From positions 1 through 64,000 of the forward strand of contig DETV01000105.1 of NCBI GenBank assembly GCA_002361775.1: 64,000 nt of DNA, given 5' to 3'. This document shows positions 18,355-27,335 of the stretch, piece by piece (the first letter of the stretch is position 1; each line of letters starts with the position of its first letter). A model generated the notes under the pieces. It had not been told where the DNA came from. It made no database searches and worked only from the letters and a program-made list of their open reading frames with translations. The translations under genes were made by a program, and so were the position numbers. The stretch comes from Eubacterium sp. UBA3279 (GTDB lineage Bacteria; Bacillota; Clostridia; Lachnospirales; Lachnospiraceae).

Positions 18355-18382
18355 TAACAATTAAACAAGTGCTTAATCGTTA
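18355..18382. promoter_or_regulatory. Candidate ArsR/SmtB operator
   Basis: A 28-bp imperfect palindrome running from TAACAATTAA to CTTAATCGTTA, with 11 of 14 positions paired. It covers the expected transcription start just downstream of the -10 element, the classic place for SmtB/CzrA-type operators. Confidence 0.65.
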
Positions 18383-18411
18383 CTTTTAAAAACACAGGAG
18401 GATTTTTTACC

Positions 18412-18630
18412 ATGAAAAAAACTTATAAGATCGAAGTGGATTGCGCAAACTGTGCAAACTTAATGGAAGATGTAACCCGTAAAACAGAGGGCGTAGAAAA
18501 TGCGACGGTAAACTTCATGACACAAAAAATGATCGTAGAATTTACAGAAGGACAAAAACCAAAGGACGTTATGGAAAAAGTTCTCTCCGCCTGCAAAAAA
18601 GTAGAGCCGGATTGTGAGATTTTTCTGTAA
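18412..18630 (+). CDS. Heavy-metal-associated (HMA) domain protein
   Basis: A 72-aa single ferredoxin-like HMA domain with the metal motif CANCAN (C-x2-C, residues 11-14). It precedes the P-type ATPase by 27 bases. The ATPase has no HMA domain of its own, so this protein probably works as its detached metal-delivery or sensing domain. ACAGGAGGA lies upstream of the ATG. Confidence 0.88.
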   Translation: MKKTYKIEVDCANCANLMEDVTRKTEGVENATVNFMTQKMIVEFTEGQKPKDVMEKVLSACKKVEPDCEIFL

Positions 18631-18657
18631 ATATTAATTTTGAAAGGACTGTTTACT

Positions 18658-20673
18658 ATGCAAGAAATAATTGTAAATATACTGCTTATCACAGTTATCT
18701 TAACAGCAGCAGGATTTCTTATGGCAGCCCGCAAACAAAAAAATAATATGACAAAAAAGCAAAAGAAAATGCTGATGCGTATTTTAATCGCATCAGCAAT
18801 ACTTTTGGGACTGCAATTTATTTCATCCAAAATGCTTCTGCAGCTTGATCAATATCTATTCCCGTCCGCAGGACGTCTGGTACGCTTTTTGCTCTACTTT
18901 ATGGATTACCTTATCATCGGTTACGACATTCTGAGAAAAGCTTTTCTGGGAATAAGAAATCGAAGGGTTTTTGATGAAAACTTCCTTATGGCCGTTGCAA
19001 CCGTTGGAGCTATGATACTGGCTGTTTCTTCCAACGGCGATTATTTCGAAGCCATCGCTGTCATGCTCTTTTACCAGGTGGGTGAATGGTTCCAGAGTTA
19101 TGCTGTCGGCAGAAGCCGGCGCAATATCAGTGAACTTATGGATATTCGCCCGGATTATGCAAATATAGAACAAGACGGCTCATTAGAACAGGTGGATCCG
19201 GATGAAGTGGCTATCGGCAGTATCATCATTGTTCAGCCCGGAGAAAAAGTTCCCATTGACGGTATCATTCTTGAAGGGACTTCCATTTTAAATACCAGCG
19301 CCCTGACAGGAGAAAGTCTTCCACGGGAAGCCAGGGCAGGAGATGAAATAATCAGTGGCTGCATCAATATGTCAGGCGTACTTAAAATTCAGACTACGAA
19401 AGAATTTGGAGAATCCACAGTTTCCAAAATTCTTGATCTGGTAGAAAATGCCAGTTCCAAAAAATCACGATCTGAAAACTTTATCTCCAGATTTGCAAAA
19501 ATTTACACACCTTTTGTATGTTATAGCGCTCTTGCGCTGGCGCTCCTTCCACCCCTTGTACGAATCATTGCTTTGGGACTTTCCGGTGATTGGGGTACCT
19601 GGATCTACAGAGCTTTGACTTTCCTCATTATCAGTTGTCCCTGTGCGCTGGTTATCAGTATTCCTCTTAGTTTCTTTGCCGGAATCGGAGGAGCAAGTCA
19701 GGCTGGCGTTCTGGTGAAAGGCTCCAATTACCTTGAAACACTTTCCAAAGTAAAAACCGTTGTTTTTGACAAAACAGGTACTCTTACCCAAGGTGTGTTT
19801 GAAGTAAACGGCATCCATCATAATGAAATGGAAAATCACAAACTCATTGAATATGCCGCTTTAGCCGAAAGCGCATCTTCGCACCCGATCAGCAAAAGCT
19901 TACAGCGGGCTTATGGAAAAGAACCTGACCGCTCCCGTGTCAGCCACATTCAGGAAATCAGTGGCAATGGCGTAATTGCCAAAGTTGATGGCAGAGACGT
20001 TGCTGCCGGAAATGATAAACTGATGCGGCACCTTCATGTCGAATACAAAGACTGCCACAGCACAGGAACAATTATTCATATGGCCATAGACGGTAAGTAC
20101 GCAGGCCATATCGTTATTTCTGATATGTTAAAACCGAATGCCAAAGAAGCTATTTCTGCTTTGAAAAAATCAGGCATTGATAAAACTGTCATGTTAACAG
20201 GTGATGCGAAAAAAGTAGCAGAACAGGTTTCCGCTTCCTTAGGAATCGATAAAGTTTACAGCGAACTTCTTCCTGCCGATAAAGTGGCAAAAGTTGAAGA
20301 ATTGCTGGCTCAGAAAACCGGAAAATCAAAATTGGCATTTGTGGGAGATGGTATCAATGATGCGCCTGTTTTGACAAGAGCAGACATTGGTATTGCCATG
20401 GGCGCCATGGGTTCTGATGCTGCTATTGAAGCTGCAGACATTGTCCTAATGGATGATGATCCTGTGAAAATCTCAAAAGCAATAAAAATTTCAAGAAAAT
20501 GTCTGGGAATCGTATACCAGAATATTATTTTAGCCTTAGGGATCAAATTTGCCTGCCTTATATTAGGCGCTTTTGGAGAAGTTAATATGTATATGGCAAT
20601 TTTTGCTGACGTGGGAGTAATGATTATTGCCGTACTCAATGCAATCCGCTGTCTGTTTGTAAAAAAACTCTGA
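18658..20673 (+). CDS. P1B-type Cd/Zn/Co-exporting ATPase (ZntA/CadA-like)
   Basis: A 671-aa membrane ATPase. The transmembrane metal site is SCPCAL (Cys327 and Cys329), the phosphorylated aspartate is in DKTGTLT (Asp371), TGES forms the actuator loop and GDGINDAP the hinge (~563-570). CPC with the surrounding sequence points to the Zn/Cd/Pb class rather than copper. The N-terminal HMA domain is missing and supplied by the preceding gene. Start at 18658 uses GAAAGGA; a TTG six codons earlier is inside that site. The terminator is at 20712-20755. Confidence 0.92.
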   Translation: MQEIIVNILLITVILTAAGFLMAARKQKNNMTKKQKKMLMRILIASAILLGLQFISSKMLLQLDQYLFPSAGRLVRFLLYFMDYLIIGYDILRKAFLGIRNRRVFDENFLMAVATVGAMILAVSSNGDYFEAIAVMLFYQVGEWFQSYAVGRSRRNISELMDIRPDYANIEQDGSLEQVDPDEVAIGSIIIVQPGEKVPIDGIILEGTSILNTSALTGESLPREARAGDEIISGCINMSGVLKIQTTKEFGESTVSKILDLVENASSKKSRSENFISRFAKIYTPFVCYSALALALLPPLVRIIALGLSGDWGTWIYRALTFLIISCPCALVISIPLSFFAGIGGASQAGVLVKGSNYLETLSKVKTVVFDKTGTLTQGVFEVNGIHHNEMENHKLIEYAALAESASSHPISKSLQRAYGKEPDRSRVSHIQEISGNGVIAKVDGRDVAAGNDKLMRHLHVEYKDCHSTGTIIHMAIDGKYAGHIVISDMLKPNAKEAISALKKSGIDKTVMLTGDAKKVAEQVSASLGIDKVYSELLPADKVAKVEELLAQKTGKSKLAFVGDGINDAPVLTRADIGIAMGAMGSDAAIEAADIVLMDDDPVKISKAIKISRKCLGIVYQNIILALGIKFACLILGAFGEVNMYMAIFADVGVMIIAVLNAIRCLFVKKL

Positions 20674-20711
20674 GAATTCTGTTCTCTGTTCCATACTTTT
20701 ATAATTAAAAT

Positions 20712-20755
20712 AAAACAACCATTAAGAATTTTTTATAACGCTTAATGGTTGTTTT
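20712..20755. terminator. Bidirectional terminator
   Basis: Perfect 15-base arms (20712-20726 and 20741-20755) with flanking A and T runs separate the convergent ATPase operon and the MATE/Cys-rich peptide operon. Confidence 0.88.
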
Positions 20756-20766
20756 TATATAAACTT

Positions 20767-20904
20767 TTATTTTTTTCCCGATTCCTTACATTCTGTACAG
20801 GAACAGTTTCCACATCCTCCACAGCAGCCTTTGGATCTGCGGATCTTCAGTAAAGCAGTTCCCACTCCCACGGCAATTATTATGATTACAATGACCGTAC
20901 TCAT
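20767..20904 (-). CDS. FeoB-associated Cys-rich membrane peptide
   Basis: A 45-aa protein. One hydrophobic helix (STVIVIIIIAVGVGTALL) is followed by basic residues and a Cys cluster CCGGCGNCSCTEC, with six Cys in 13 residues. This matches the FeoB-associated Cys-rich family (PF12669). The ATG starts three bases after the MATE stop codon and has GAGAGG within the end of that gene, so translation is coupled to the pump. No feoA/feoB is present here, which is unusual; metal handling alongside the pump or the neighbouring metal locus is possible but unproven. Confidence 0.8.
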   Translation of the reverse strand: MSTVIVIIIIAVGVGTALLKIRRSKGCCGGCGNCSCTECKESGKK

Positions 20905-20907
20905 CTT

Positions 20908-22272
20908 TTACCTCTCTTTTTCCATGATCTTGAATTCTTTTACAATAAAGAAAATACAAAGCGCAGCGGCAATCCCATCTGCTATAGGAGCTGAAAACAT
21001 TACTCCGTCAATTCCCATAAATATGGGAAGGATAATCAATAATGGCAGCAAAAAGATGATTTGTCTCGTAAGAGACAGAAAAACACCTTTTCCTGCTTTT
21101 CCAATAGACGTAAATGTATTTGCACTAATGGGCTGAATGCCATTGATAAAGGTAAAAAACATATTGATTCGGAAAAACTTCTCTGCGAAAAGAAAATATT
21201 CTTCACTTCCTGATCCAAAAATCCCAATAATCTGTCTTGGCATCAGTTGGAACAGCAAGAAAGCCACTATGGAAATCCCTATTGCTGCTGTTACAGCTTT
21301 TTTATAAGTAAGCTTTACCCGATCATATTTTCCCGCCCCATAGTTATAACTGATAATAGGCTGAATACCCTGGGAAATTCCGATAACAATAGCAAAGAAA
21401 ATCATTCCCACCTTGGAAATAATACCTGCACAGGCCAAAGGAATATCTCTTCCATAAGAAGACTGGGCTCCATAATATGTTAATGTATTATTCATAACAA
21501 TCTGAACCGCCATCATAGCAATCTGGTTTAAAAACGGAGCAACTCCCAGAGAAAGAATCGGAATCCATGATGATCTGGATGGAATCAAAGTTTTTAACGA
21601 AATATGAACTGTTTTAAATCTGGATAAATATACCAACACCATCACGCCGGATACAACCTGTCCTATGACGGTTGCCCAGGCTGCTCCTGCCATCCCCATA
21701 TCAAATACAAAGATAAATAATGGGTCCAATACCGTATTGATAATTGCGCCTACCAGCGTACACATCATAGAAAACTTTGGACTGCCATCGGCTCTGATCA
21801 GATTACTTCCACCTGTGGTAACAATCAAAAACGGAAATCCCACCGCTGTAATTCCCGTGTATATCAGAGCATAATCTAAAACCTTATCTGTAGCTCCAAA
21901 AATCCGCATTAAAGGCTCCAGAAAAAGTTCTGCTGCAATACAAAGGATAACACCCAAAATAAGCATCATACCAATTGCACCGCCGGCAAATTTTACAGCT
22001 TTTTCCTTTTCTTTTCGCCCCATAGAAAGATTAAAATTAGCCGCTCCCCCAATTCCACATAAAAGAGAAATCGCCGTACACGTAATAGAAAGCGGAAATG
22101 CCACATTTGTAGCTGCATTTCCCAGCATACCCACACTTCTGCCTATAAAAAACTGGTCTACAATATTGTACAATGAACTTACCAGCATGGCAATAATACT
22201 GGGAATTGCAAATCTGGCAAGTAAACTGCCTATGGGTTCTGTACCCAAAGCATTATTCTGTTTATTTTCCAT
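20908..22272 (-). CDS. MATE-family efflux transporter
   Basis: A 454-aa protein with about 12 hydrophobic segments in two similar halves, typical of MATE/NorM-DinF proteins that export organic cations or drugs by Na+ or H+ antiport. The N-terminal half begins IPSIIAMLVSSLYNIVDQFF, a standard MATE pattern. The start at 22272 is supported by AGGAAGG; the open frame runs 30 codons further up without a site. It is the first gene of a two-gene operon with the Cys-rich peptide. Substrate unknown. Confidence 0.93.
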   Translation of the reverse strand: MENKQNNALGTEPIGSLLARFAIPSIIAMLVSSLYNIVDQFFIGRSVGMLGNAATNVAFPLSITCTAISLLCGIGGAANFNLSMGRKEKEKAVKFAGGAIGMMLILGVILCIAAELFLEPLMRIFGATDKVLDYALIYTGITAVGFPFLIVTTGGSNLIRADGSPKFSMMCTLVGAIINTVLDPLFIFVFDMGMAGAAWATVIGQVVSGVMVLVYLSRFKTVHISLKTLIPSRSSWIPILSLGVAPFLNQIAMMAVQIVMNNTLTYYGAQSSYGRDIPLACAGIISKVGMIFFAIVIGISQGIQPIISYNYGAGKYDRVKLTYKKAVTAAIGISIVAFLLFQLMPRQIIGIFGSGSEEYFLFAEKFFRINMFFTFINGIQPISANTFTSIGKAGKGVFLSLTRQIIFLLPLLIILPIFMGIDGVMFSAPIADGIAAALCIFFIVKEFKIMEKER

Positions 22273-22409
22273 AATACCTTCCTTTCTTGACAAATCAATT
22301 ATTATTATAAAACACATGATGGACTTGTCAAGTTTTGTCATCTGATATTCTTTTACCCACAAAACATTTTTGACTCCAACATTATATTATTTAAAAAAAA
22401 TAAAATGTA

Positions 22410-22438
22410 TTGCGTTAAAAAGTTAACAATGCTATAAT
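22410..22438 (+). promoter_or_regulatory. Promoter of the alcohol dehydrogenase gene
   Basis: TTGCGT (22410-22415) and a perfect TATAAT (22433-22438) with a 17-base spacer. It is embedded between the two Rex-like boxes. Confidence 0.75.
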
Positions 22439-22460
22439 GACCTTGTTAACTTTTTAACAT
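22412..22460. promoter_or_regulatory. Two Rex-like operators flanking the -10 element
   Basis: Compared with the Rex consensus TTGTTAA-N4-TTAACAA, the upstream box (22412-22429) matches 12 of 14 positions and the downstream box (22443-22460) 13 of 14. The two boxes are themselves inverted copies: a perfect 15-base arm at 22414-22428 pairs with 22444-22458. Rex is the NADH/NAD+ sensor that represses fermentative dehydrogenases in Firmicutes. One box overlaps the promoter spacer, the other the start site. Confidence 0.8.
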
Positions 22461-22497
22461 ATTATGTACAATGCTTATAAAAAAGGAGAGATGGGAT

Positions 22498-23679
22498 ATG
22501 GCAAGATTTACATTACCAAGAGACATTTATCACGGAAAAGGATGTCTGGAAGAATTAAAGAACTTAAAAGGAAAAAAAGCCGTTCTTGTTGTGGGCGGAG
22601 GCTCTATGAAACGTCAGGGTTTCCTGGATAAAGCTGTAAACTATCTGAAAGAAGGCGGTATGGAGGTAGAACTTATTGAAGGTGTAGAACCAGATCCGTC
22701 TGTCGAAACTGTTATGAGAGGCGCTAAAGTTATGCAGGATTTCCAGCCGGATTGGATCGTTTCTATGGGTGGAGGTTCTCCTATCGATGCAGCCAAAGCA
22801 ATGTGGGCATTTTACGAATACCCGGAAACAAAATTTGAAGACTTAATCGTACCTTTTGGTTTTCCTGAACTGAGAAAAAAAGCAAAATTTGCAGCAATAC
22901 CTACAACTTCCGGTACTGCTACTGAAGTTACTGCTTTTTCTGTTATCACTGACTATGCAAAAGGAATTAAATACCCTCTGGCAGACTTTAACATCACACC
23001 GGATGTTGCCATTGTAGATCCGGAACTGGTAGAAGCACTTCCTGCAAAACAAGTTGCCTATACAGGAATGGATGCTCTTACCCATGCCATTGAAGCATAT
23101 GTATCCACACTTCACTGTGCATTTACAGATCCTCTCGCACTCCAGGCCATCGAAATGGTTCTTGACTACCTTCCGGCTTCTTATGCAGGAAATCAAAACG
23201 CAAGAGAACAGATGCATTATGCACAGTGCCTCGCAGGAATGTCCTTCTCCAATGCGCTGCTTGGTATCGTTCATTCTATGGCGCACAAAACAGGTGCAGC
23301 TTTTTCCACAGGCCATATTCCACATGGCTGCGCAAACGCTATCTACCTTCCTTATGTTATTCGCTACAATGCCAAAAATCAGGAAGCTGCAAGCCGTTAT
23401 GCCCAGATTGCTCGCAGAATGGGATTAACCGGTACCTCTGATCAGGCGCTGATCAACAGCCTTTGCGAAAAAATTGATGAATTTAATGTAAAATTAAACA
23501 TTCCAAAGACCTTAAAAGAATTCGGAATAGACGAAAATGAATTCAAAGAAAAGATTGGAAAAATTGCCGAGCTTGCCGTAGGCGATGCTTGTACAGGTTC
23601 CAATCCAAGAGCTATCACTCCTGCTGAAATGGAAAAACTGTTCACCTGCGTATACTATGGAACAGAAGTTGATTTCTAA
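22498..23679 (+). CDS. Iron-containing alcohol dehydrogenase
   Basis: A 393-aa group III Fe-dependent dehydrogenase reducing aldehydes to alcohols with NAD(P)H. The cofactor motif GGGSPIDAAKA lies near residue 95. The metal ligands are expected from the DALTHAIEAY, SMAHKTGA and GHIPHG segments. The start at 22498 follows AAAGGAGAG. Rex-like operators in front imply induction when NADH is high. Ethanol versus butanol preference cannot be told. No clear T-rich terminator was seen; an 8-bp hairpin lies just after the stop. Confidence 0.93.
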   Translation: MARFTLPRDIYHGKGCLEELKNLKGKKAVLVVGGGSMKRQGFLDKAVNYLKEGGMEVELIEGVEPDPSVETVMRGAKVMQDFQPDWIVSMGGGSPIDAAKAMWAFYEYPETKFEDLIVPFGFPELRKKAKFAAIPTTSGTATEVTAFSVITDYAKGIKYPLADFNITPDVAIVDPELVEALPAKQVAYTGMDALTHAIEAYVSTLHCAFTDPLALQAIEMVLDYLPASYAGNQNAREQMHYAQCLAGMSFSNALLGIVHSMAHKTGAAFSTGHIPHGCANAIYLPYVIRYNAKNQEAASRYAQIARRMGLTGTSDQALINSLCEKIDEFNVKLNIPKTLKEFGIDENEFKEKIGKIAELAVGDACTGSNPRAITPAEMEKLFTCVYYGTEVDF

Positions 23680-23747
23680 TAAATTCATTCTGTAGCTCAA
23701 CAATTTTGAGGAGACTATACAGAATTCGTTTCCTTACCTATAGGCTG

Positions 23748-23796
23748 GGATGAAGGTTTACAACATCCAGAAATTTCTTCTTGCAAACCTTCATCC
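23748..23796. repeat. Inverted repeat in the intergenic region
   Basis: GGATGAAGGTTT (23748-23759) is perfectly complementary to 23785-23796, with three more pairs inside after one mismatch. No T run follows on either strand, so a terminator role is doubtful. No gene is seen in the surrounding 23680-23862. Confidence 0.6.
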
Positions 23797-23862
23797 GAAG
23801 CTGCAGGCATATGAAATATATTCCACATATATGGGAAATTTAAAATTCCCTCCAACACTCAT

Positions 23863-24408
23863 TCAGTTCAATATGCACCACATTTCATGCCATTTTTCTC
23901 CGCCCCAGGTAGATTCTGATTCTCCCCTGTCTGTAAAACCGAACTTTTCATACATTTCTACTTTTCCAGGTACACAAGTCAAAATAGCCTGTTTCCTTCC
24001 CTGCTCCTGCTGCCTTCCTAAAAATTCCCGCATCATACTTCTGGCAATTCCCTGTCTGCGATATTCCGGAAGAACAGCCACACTGCAAATCATTACATTC
24101 TCTCCATCCGGATCATGAAGATTGGTATCCGTAAACAACTCATCTCTCAATGTCGATTCATCTGTACACAGAGCATTTATAAAACCAACTATTTTTCCTG
24201 TTTTTCGCTCAATTCCTACCAGAAAACATTGAGACGCCTGCTTAATACGTTCCTGCATAATCGGTAAAGTACATGCCTCACTCGGCGGAAAGCAGGCTGC
24301 TTCAACCGCTGTGGCTGCTTCCGCATCATCCTGACATACCTGACGCAATTCATAACATTCATCAAATTCTCTGGCTACAATCATTTCATCCGTTCTTCCA
24401 AACACCAT
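23863..24408 (-). CDS. GNAT-family N-acetyltransferase
   Basis: A 181-aa acetyltransferase using acetyl-CoA. The pyrophosphate-binding motif A is RRQGIARSMM (R-x-x-G-x-A), preceded by the strand ICSVAVLPEY. The layout (an acidic DDAEAATAVEAACFP near the start and FGFTDRG near the end) resembles AANAT-like amine acetyltransferases. It lies 39 bases after the PTS gene on the same strand with AGGAGAG before the ATG. Substrate unknown. Confidence 0.85.
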   Translation of the reverse strand: MVFGRTDEMIVAREFDECYELRQVCQDDAEAATAVEAACFPPSEACTLPIMQERIKQASQCFLVGIERKTGKIVGFINALCTDESTLRDELFTDTNLHDPDGENVMICSVAVLPEYRRQGIARSMMREFLGRQQEQGRKQAILTCVPGKVEMYEKFGFTDRGESESTWGGEKWHEMWCILN

Positions 24409-24447
24409 AATACATTACTCTCCTATATTTTCAAAATTCCAGTGACC

Positions 24448-25650
24448 TTAAGACGTTACGATTTCCGTAATTTCCTTCGGAACACCGAATAAATATGTAA
24501 AAACAAAACAAACTACCACCGAAAAAACTGATATACCCAAATACAAAACAAACTGTCTCCCGTCATATAGATACATAAAATAGGATGGAATACCTGATAA
24601 TCCATATGAGTTTGACTGAATATTAAAAATAGACACCAATGCTGCTCCTAATCCGGACGTTCCAAGCATAATAACTAAGGGTTTCAAATTATAGCGTAAA
24701 TGCAAACCAAACAAAACAGGTTCGCTTACGCCAAAAAGCTGCGAAAGCATTGCGCCTGTTGCAGTTTGACGCGCATTTTCATTCTTTGATTTTGCCAAAA
24801 AGGCCAAACACGTACCGATATTCGCAAAACTATACATTGCGTATAATGTAATAACCGGATCAAATCCTGTATTTGCCAGTAATGAGATTTCAATCATTGT
24901 ATATGTATGGTGAAGCCCGGCAATAACTAAAAGCGGATAAGTAGCTCCGATTAAAAAACCTCCGATTCCAAACGGCAAACGAATTAGTAATTCTATAATT
25001 TCTACTAACTTTAATTCTACAATATGCATAATCGGACCAATACCAAGAATAATCACAAGAAACGTTACCAGCATTACCATAAATGGCGTCATTATTAAAT
25101 CTAATGCCTTAGGCATAAATTTCCGTAATTTTTTCTCCAATTTAGCGCCAATGAACGCGGTAAATACTGCTGTAAGAACACTCCCCTGGCAGCCGACAAC
25201 AGGTATCTGCCCAAAAGCCATAACTGCTTCTACACCACTCTTTGGATCTGCCACATCATATGCATTTGGAAGAATTGGTGAAATTAACATTAACCCTAAT
25301 ACAATCCCAATTATCGGCAAACCGCCAAACACTTTATAAGCAGACCAACAAATAATCGCCGGGAGAAAAGCAAATGTTGTTTCCGTCAAAACATTTACTA
25401 ATGTAATAATATAATCAGGAATCATCGCTGTACTTACACCAAACCAAGAAAGTACATTGTCATTAAAAACACATCCCTTTACCCCCAGAAACAGCCCTGT
25501 TGCTGCAATCACAGGAATAATTGGCACAAAAATATCCCCCAGAATCTTCATCAAACTTTTTATCCCTTTTTGATGCTCTTCCGCTATCTTATCGTGCATA
25601 TCCTTTTTAATAATTTTTTCTGTTGATGACTTATAAGAATTGTCTTTCAT
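24448..25650 (-). CDS. PTS EIIC permease of the glucose/sucrose superfamily, no EIIB domain
   Basis: A 400-aa membrane protein. IFVPIIPVIAATGLFLG, the GLHHTYTMIE segment and GVSEPVLFGLHLR are characteristic of sucrose/trehalose/MurNAc-type EIIC domains. Relatives normally carry an N-terminal EIIB domain (~80 aa with a phospho-Cys); here only a ~33-residue hydrophilic N-terminus precedes the permease, so an EIIB in trans would be needed. GGAG lies 6 bases before the ATG at 25650. No regulator or hydrolase neighbour hints at the sugar. Confidence 0.85.
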   Translation of the reverse strand: MKDNSYKSSTEKIIKKDMHDKIAEEHQKGIKSLMKILGDIFVPIIPVIAATGLFLGVKGCVFNDNVLSWFGVSTAMIPDYIITLVNVLTETTFAFLPAIICWSAYKVFGGLPIIGIVLGLMLISPILPNAYDVADPKSGVEAVMAFGQIPVVGCQGSVLTAVFTAFIGAKLEKKLRKFMPKALDLIMTPFMVMLVTFLVIILGIGPIMHIVELKLVEIIELLIRLPFGIGGFLIGATYPLLVIAGLHHTYTMIEISLLANTGFDPVITLYAMYSFANIGTCLAFLAKSKNENARQTATGAMLSQLFGVSEPVLFGLHLRYNLKPLVIMLGTSGLGAALVSIFNIQSNSYGLSGIPSYFMYLYDGRQFVLYLGISVFSVVVCFVFTYLFGVPKEITEIVTS

Positions 25651-25714
25651 CCTTTTCTCCATTTATTGTAGCTATTGAATATATAAACTCCAGACGGCCT
25701 GATGATTCTGCTTT

Positions 25715-26311
25715 TTAAATCACCTGAAATATCAGTATTTTTTCCCTGTTATCCCCACCTGGAAATATATCTGAAGTATCTATTTCATCATAGAACATCA
25801 ACTGTTCCTGAGTCATCAGGCTACTTACATAATCTTCTGACGGATAATAAAAAAACAGCAATATCTCTCTTGGATTTTCATAATAAGATTCATAGATTCT
25901 TGCCAAAACAGACTGGAAAATTTCTACCGAAAACGGATTAAAAAAATAACACCGATCCACATTGGCCGGAAGTTCATAGTTTTCTGCACTGCACAAAACA
26001 AATTCCCCACGATTTCCGGATACTGCTGTCTTTTTATTCTCTACCGCTCCCTTATAAATCCGTTCATCATATTCAATCCCTATTGTTTTACATCTCGTCT
26101 GATACGAAAGATAAAAACATACCCGTCCTTTTCCTGTTCCATAATCAACCAGGGTATTACTTTTTCTGATCAGTCCACTGTTTGCCAGACGCTCCAAAAC
26201 CATATAAGGCGTTGGTTCATAAGGATACCTGTACTGATCAGAATGGGAATCATCCCGCCCGGTAGTCTTTATCTTCAGTAACTTGTCCCACTGTATTTCA
26301 TTTTGATTCAT
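25715..26311 (-). CDS. Class I SAM-dependent methyltransferase-like protein
   Basis: A 198-aa protein. Motif I reads LVDYGTGKGRVCFYLS, followed by an acidic end of strand 2 (IGIEYDE) and a CYFFNPFS segment where catalytic NPPF-type residues are often found. These features suit a small Rossmann methyltransferase. The substrate is not recognisable. It lies 64 bases upstream of the PTS gene on the same strand. Confidence 0.7.
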   Translation of the reverse strand: MNQNEIQWDKLLKIKTTGRDDSHSDQYRYPYEPTPYMVLERLANSGLIRKSNTLVDYGTGKGRVCFYLSYQTRCKTIGIEYDERIYKGAVENKKTAVSGNRGEFVLCSAENYELPANVDRCYFFNPFSVEIFQSVLARIYESYYENPREILLFFYYPSEDYVSSLMTQEQLMFYDEIDTSDIFPGGDNREKILIFQVI

Positions 26312-27113
26312 TTCTCACATTCTTTCTAGTAAAATACTATCAATTCCAATTTTTTCACTCTATCTTCCCCAAAGATATATTAAACCAGCAACGGCAAATC
26401 TTTACATTTTATTATATCCTTATCCGTACAACTGTGTCAATTTTGAAGATTTTGCAATTTTCTCAAAACAAGGAGACTGCACCTCATTTACCGAGCAGCC
26501 TCCTTGTAGGAAAATTCAAATATATAATTAAATCTTATACATTTTTAATTATGTTTTTTGACGATAAAATGAAAAAAAATGAGATTGAAGATATAAGAAA
26601 TAAGATTAACTTAGATACAGATAAGGAACTAACAGTTTTACAAAAAAACCAAACAACCTAATCATCCGTTACTGACAAGAGTTGCTTGGTTTATCATTTT
26701 ATCTATAAAATATTTTCAAAATACATTTATAACTTAATTTAACTCACGAAAAAAACGCCCCATTATTTGCATTTCCGCTAACAATCGAACGCTTTGTTAA
26801 CCAATCCATAAGAAAATTTGAACCTCCGATCCCTCGCTTTAGGAACAAGGCACATCATGCCTTACCATATCATGTAACAATGTACATGAAGGAATTTCAA
26901 CTTTTAATGGATGAAAATTGAAAAACAATTACATTTTATGCGACATAAATCATTTTAAATGGTTTTAACTTTTACGCGTTTTCCCGAAAATGCAATTCCC
27001 AATTTGAATATAGGCTCCACACCGAGCCCGATCAGTTCTGCATCATAGCGTTTTTTTAGTTAACTTATTCGAATCCTAACCACAATGTCCCCATTACTAA
27101 GTAATTCCGTCAC
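26312..27113. other. Gene-poor stretch with hairpins and coding debris
   Basis: No intact gene is supported. Two hairpins are clear: 26469-26506 (CAAGGAGACTGC against GCAGCCTCCTTG) and 26646-26692 (AAACCAAACAAC against GTTGCTTGGTTT), both terminator-like. On the minus strand, short open pieces between 26750 and 27060 have protein-like composition (for example AELIGLGVEPIFKLGIAF) but are bounded by stops within ~35 codons and were not recognised. The stretch marks the edge between core-like chromosome and accessory DNA. Confidence 0.5.
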
Positions 27114-27335
27114 CTAATTCGCCGATAAGTCTATCTTTCCGAGTCTTGTATATACCCAGGAATTAGAACCATAAAATAATACAATGTTACTTCCTCTGTA
27201 CAGAATGATATCACCGTTGTGGGTCATCATCTGCTTATCATTCCTCGTATAGCTTCTACCAAGAGATCCGATCTGCTCATTATTGCTATTCATAGACATG
27301 GAAACGACGATTTCTCCCTGGCCTGCTTCTTCCAT
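27114..27335 (-). pseudogene. Cyclophilin-like domain protein, C-terminal fragment
   Basis: The readable 73 aa include IGSLGRSYTRND, NGDIILYRG, IVLFYGSNSW and YTRLGKI, the end pattern of small cyclophilin-like-fold proteins (about 110-150 aa, PF18050-type). The first third of that domain is missing. The fragment begins inside the 3' end of the TPR gene in another frame and has no ribosome-binding site. It appears to be a host gene cut by arrival or deletion of the accessory block. Confidence 0.65.

Noticed and set aside
26434..26661. 75-codon open frame on the plus strand
   Set aside because: It spans a terminator-like hairpin, has no initiation signal and resembles no family.
26800..26880. 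Possible tRNA on the minus strand
   Set aside because: A GGAGGTTCAAAT segment looks like a T arm, but the following bases do not close the stem and no cloverleaf can be drawn.
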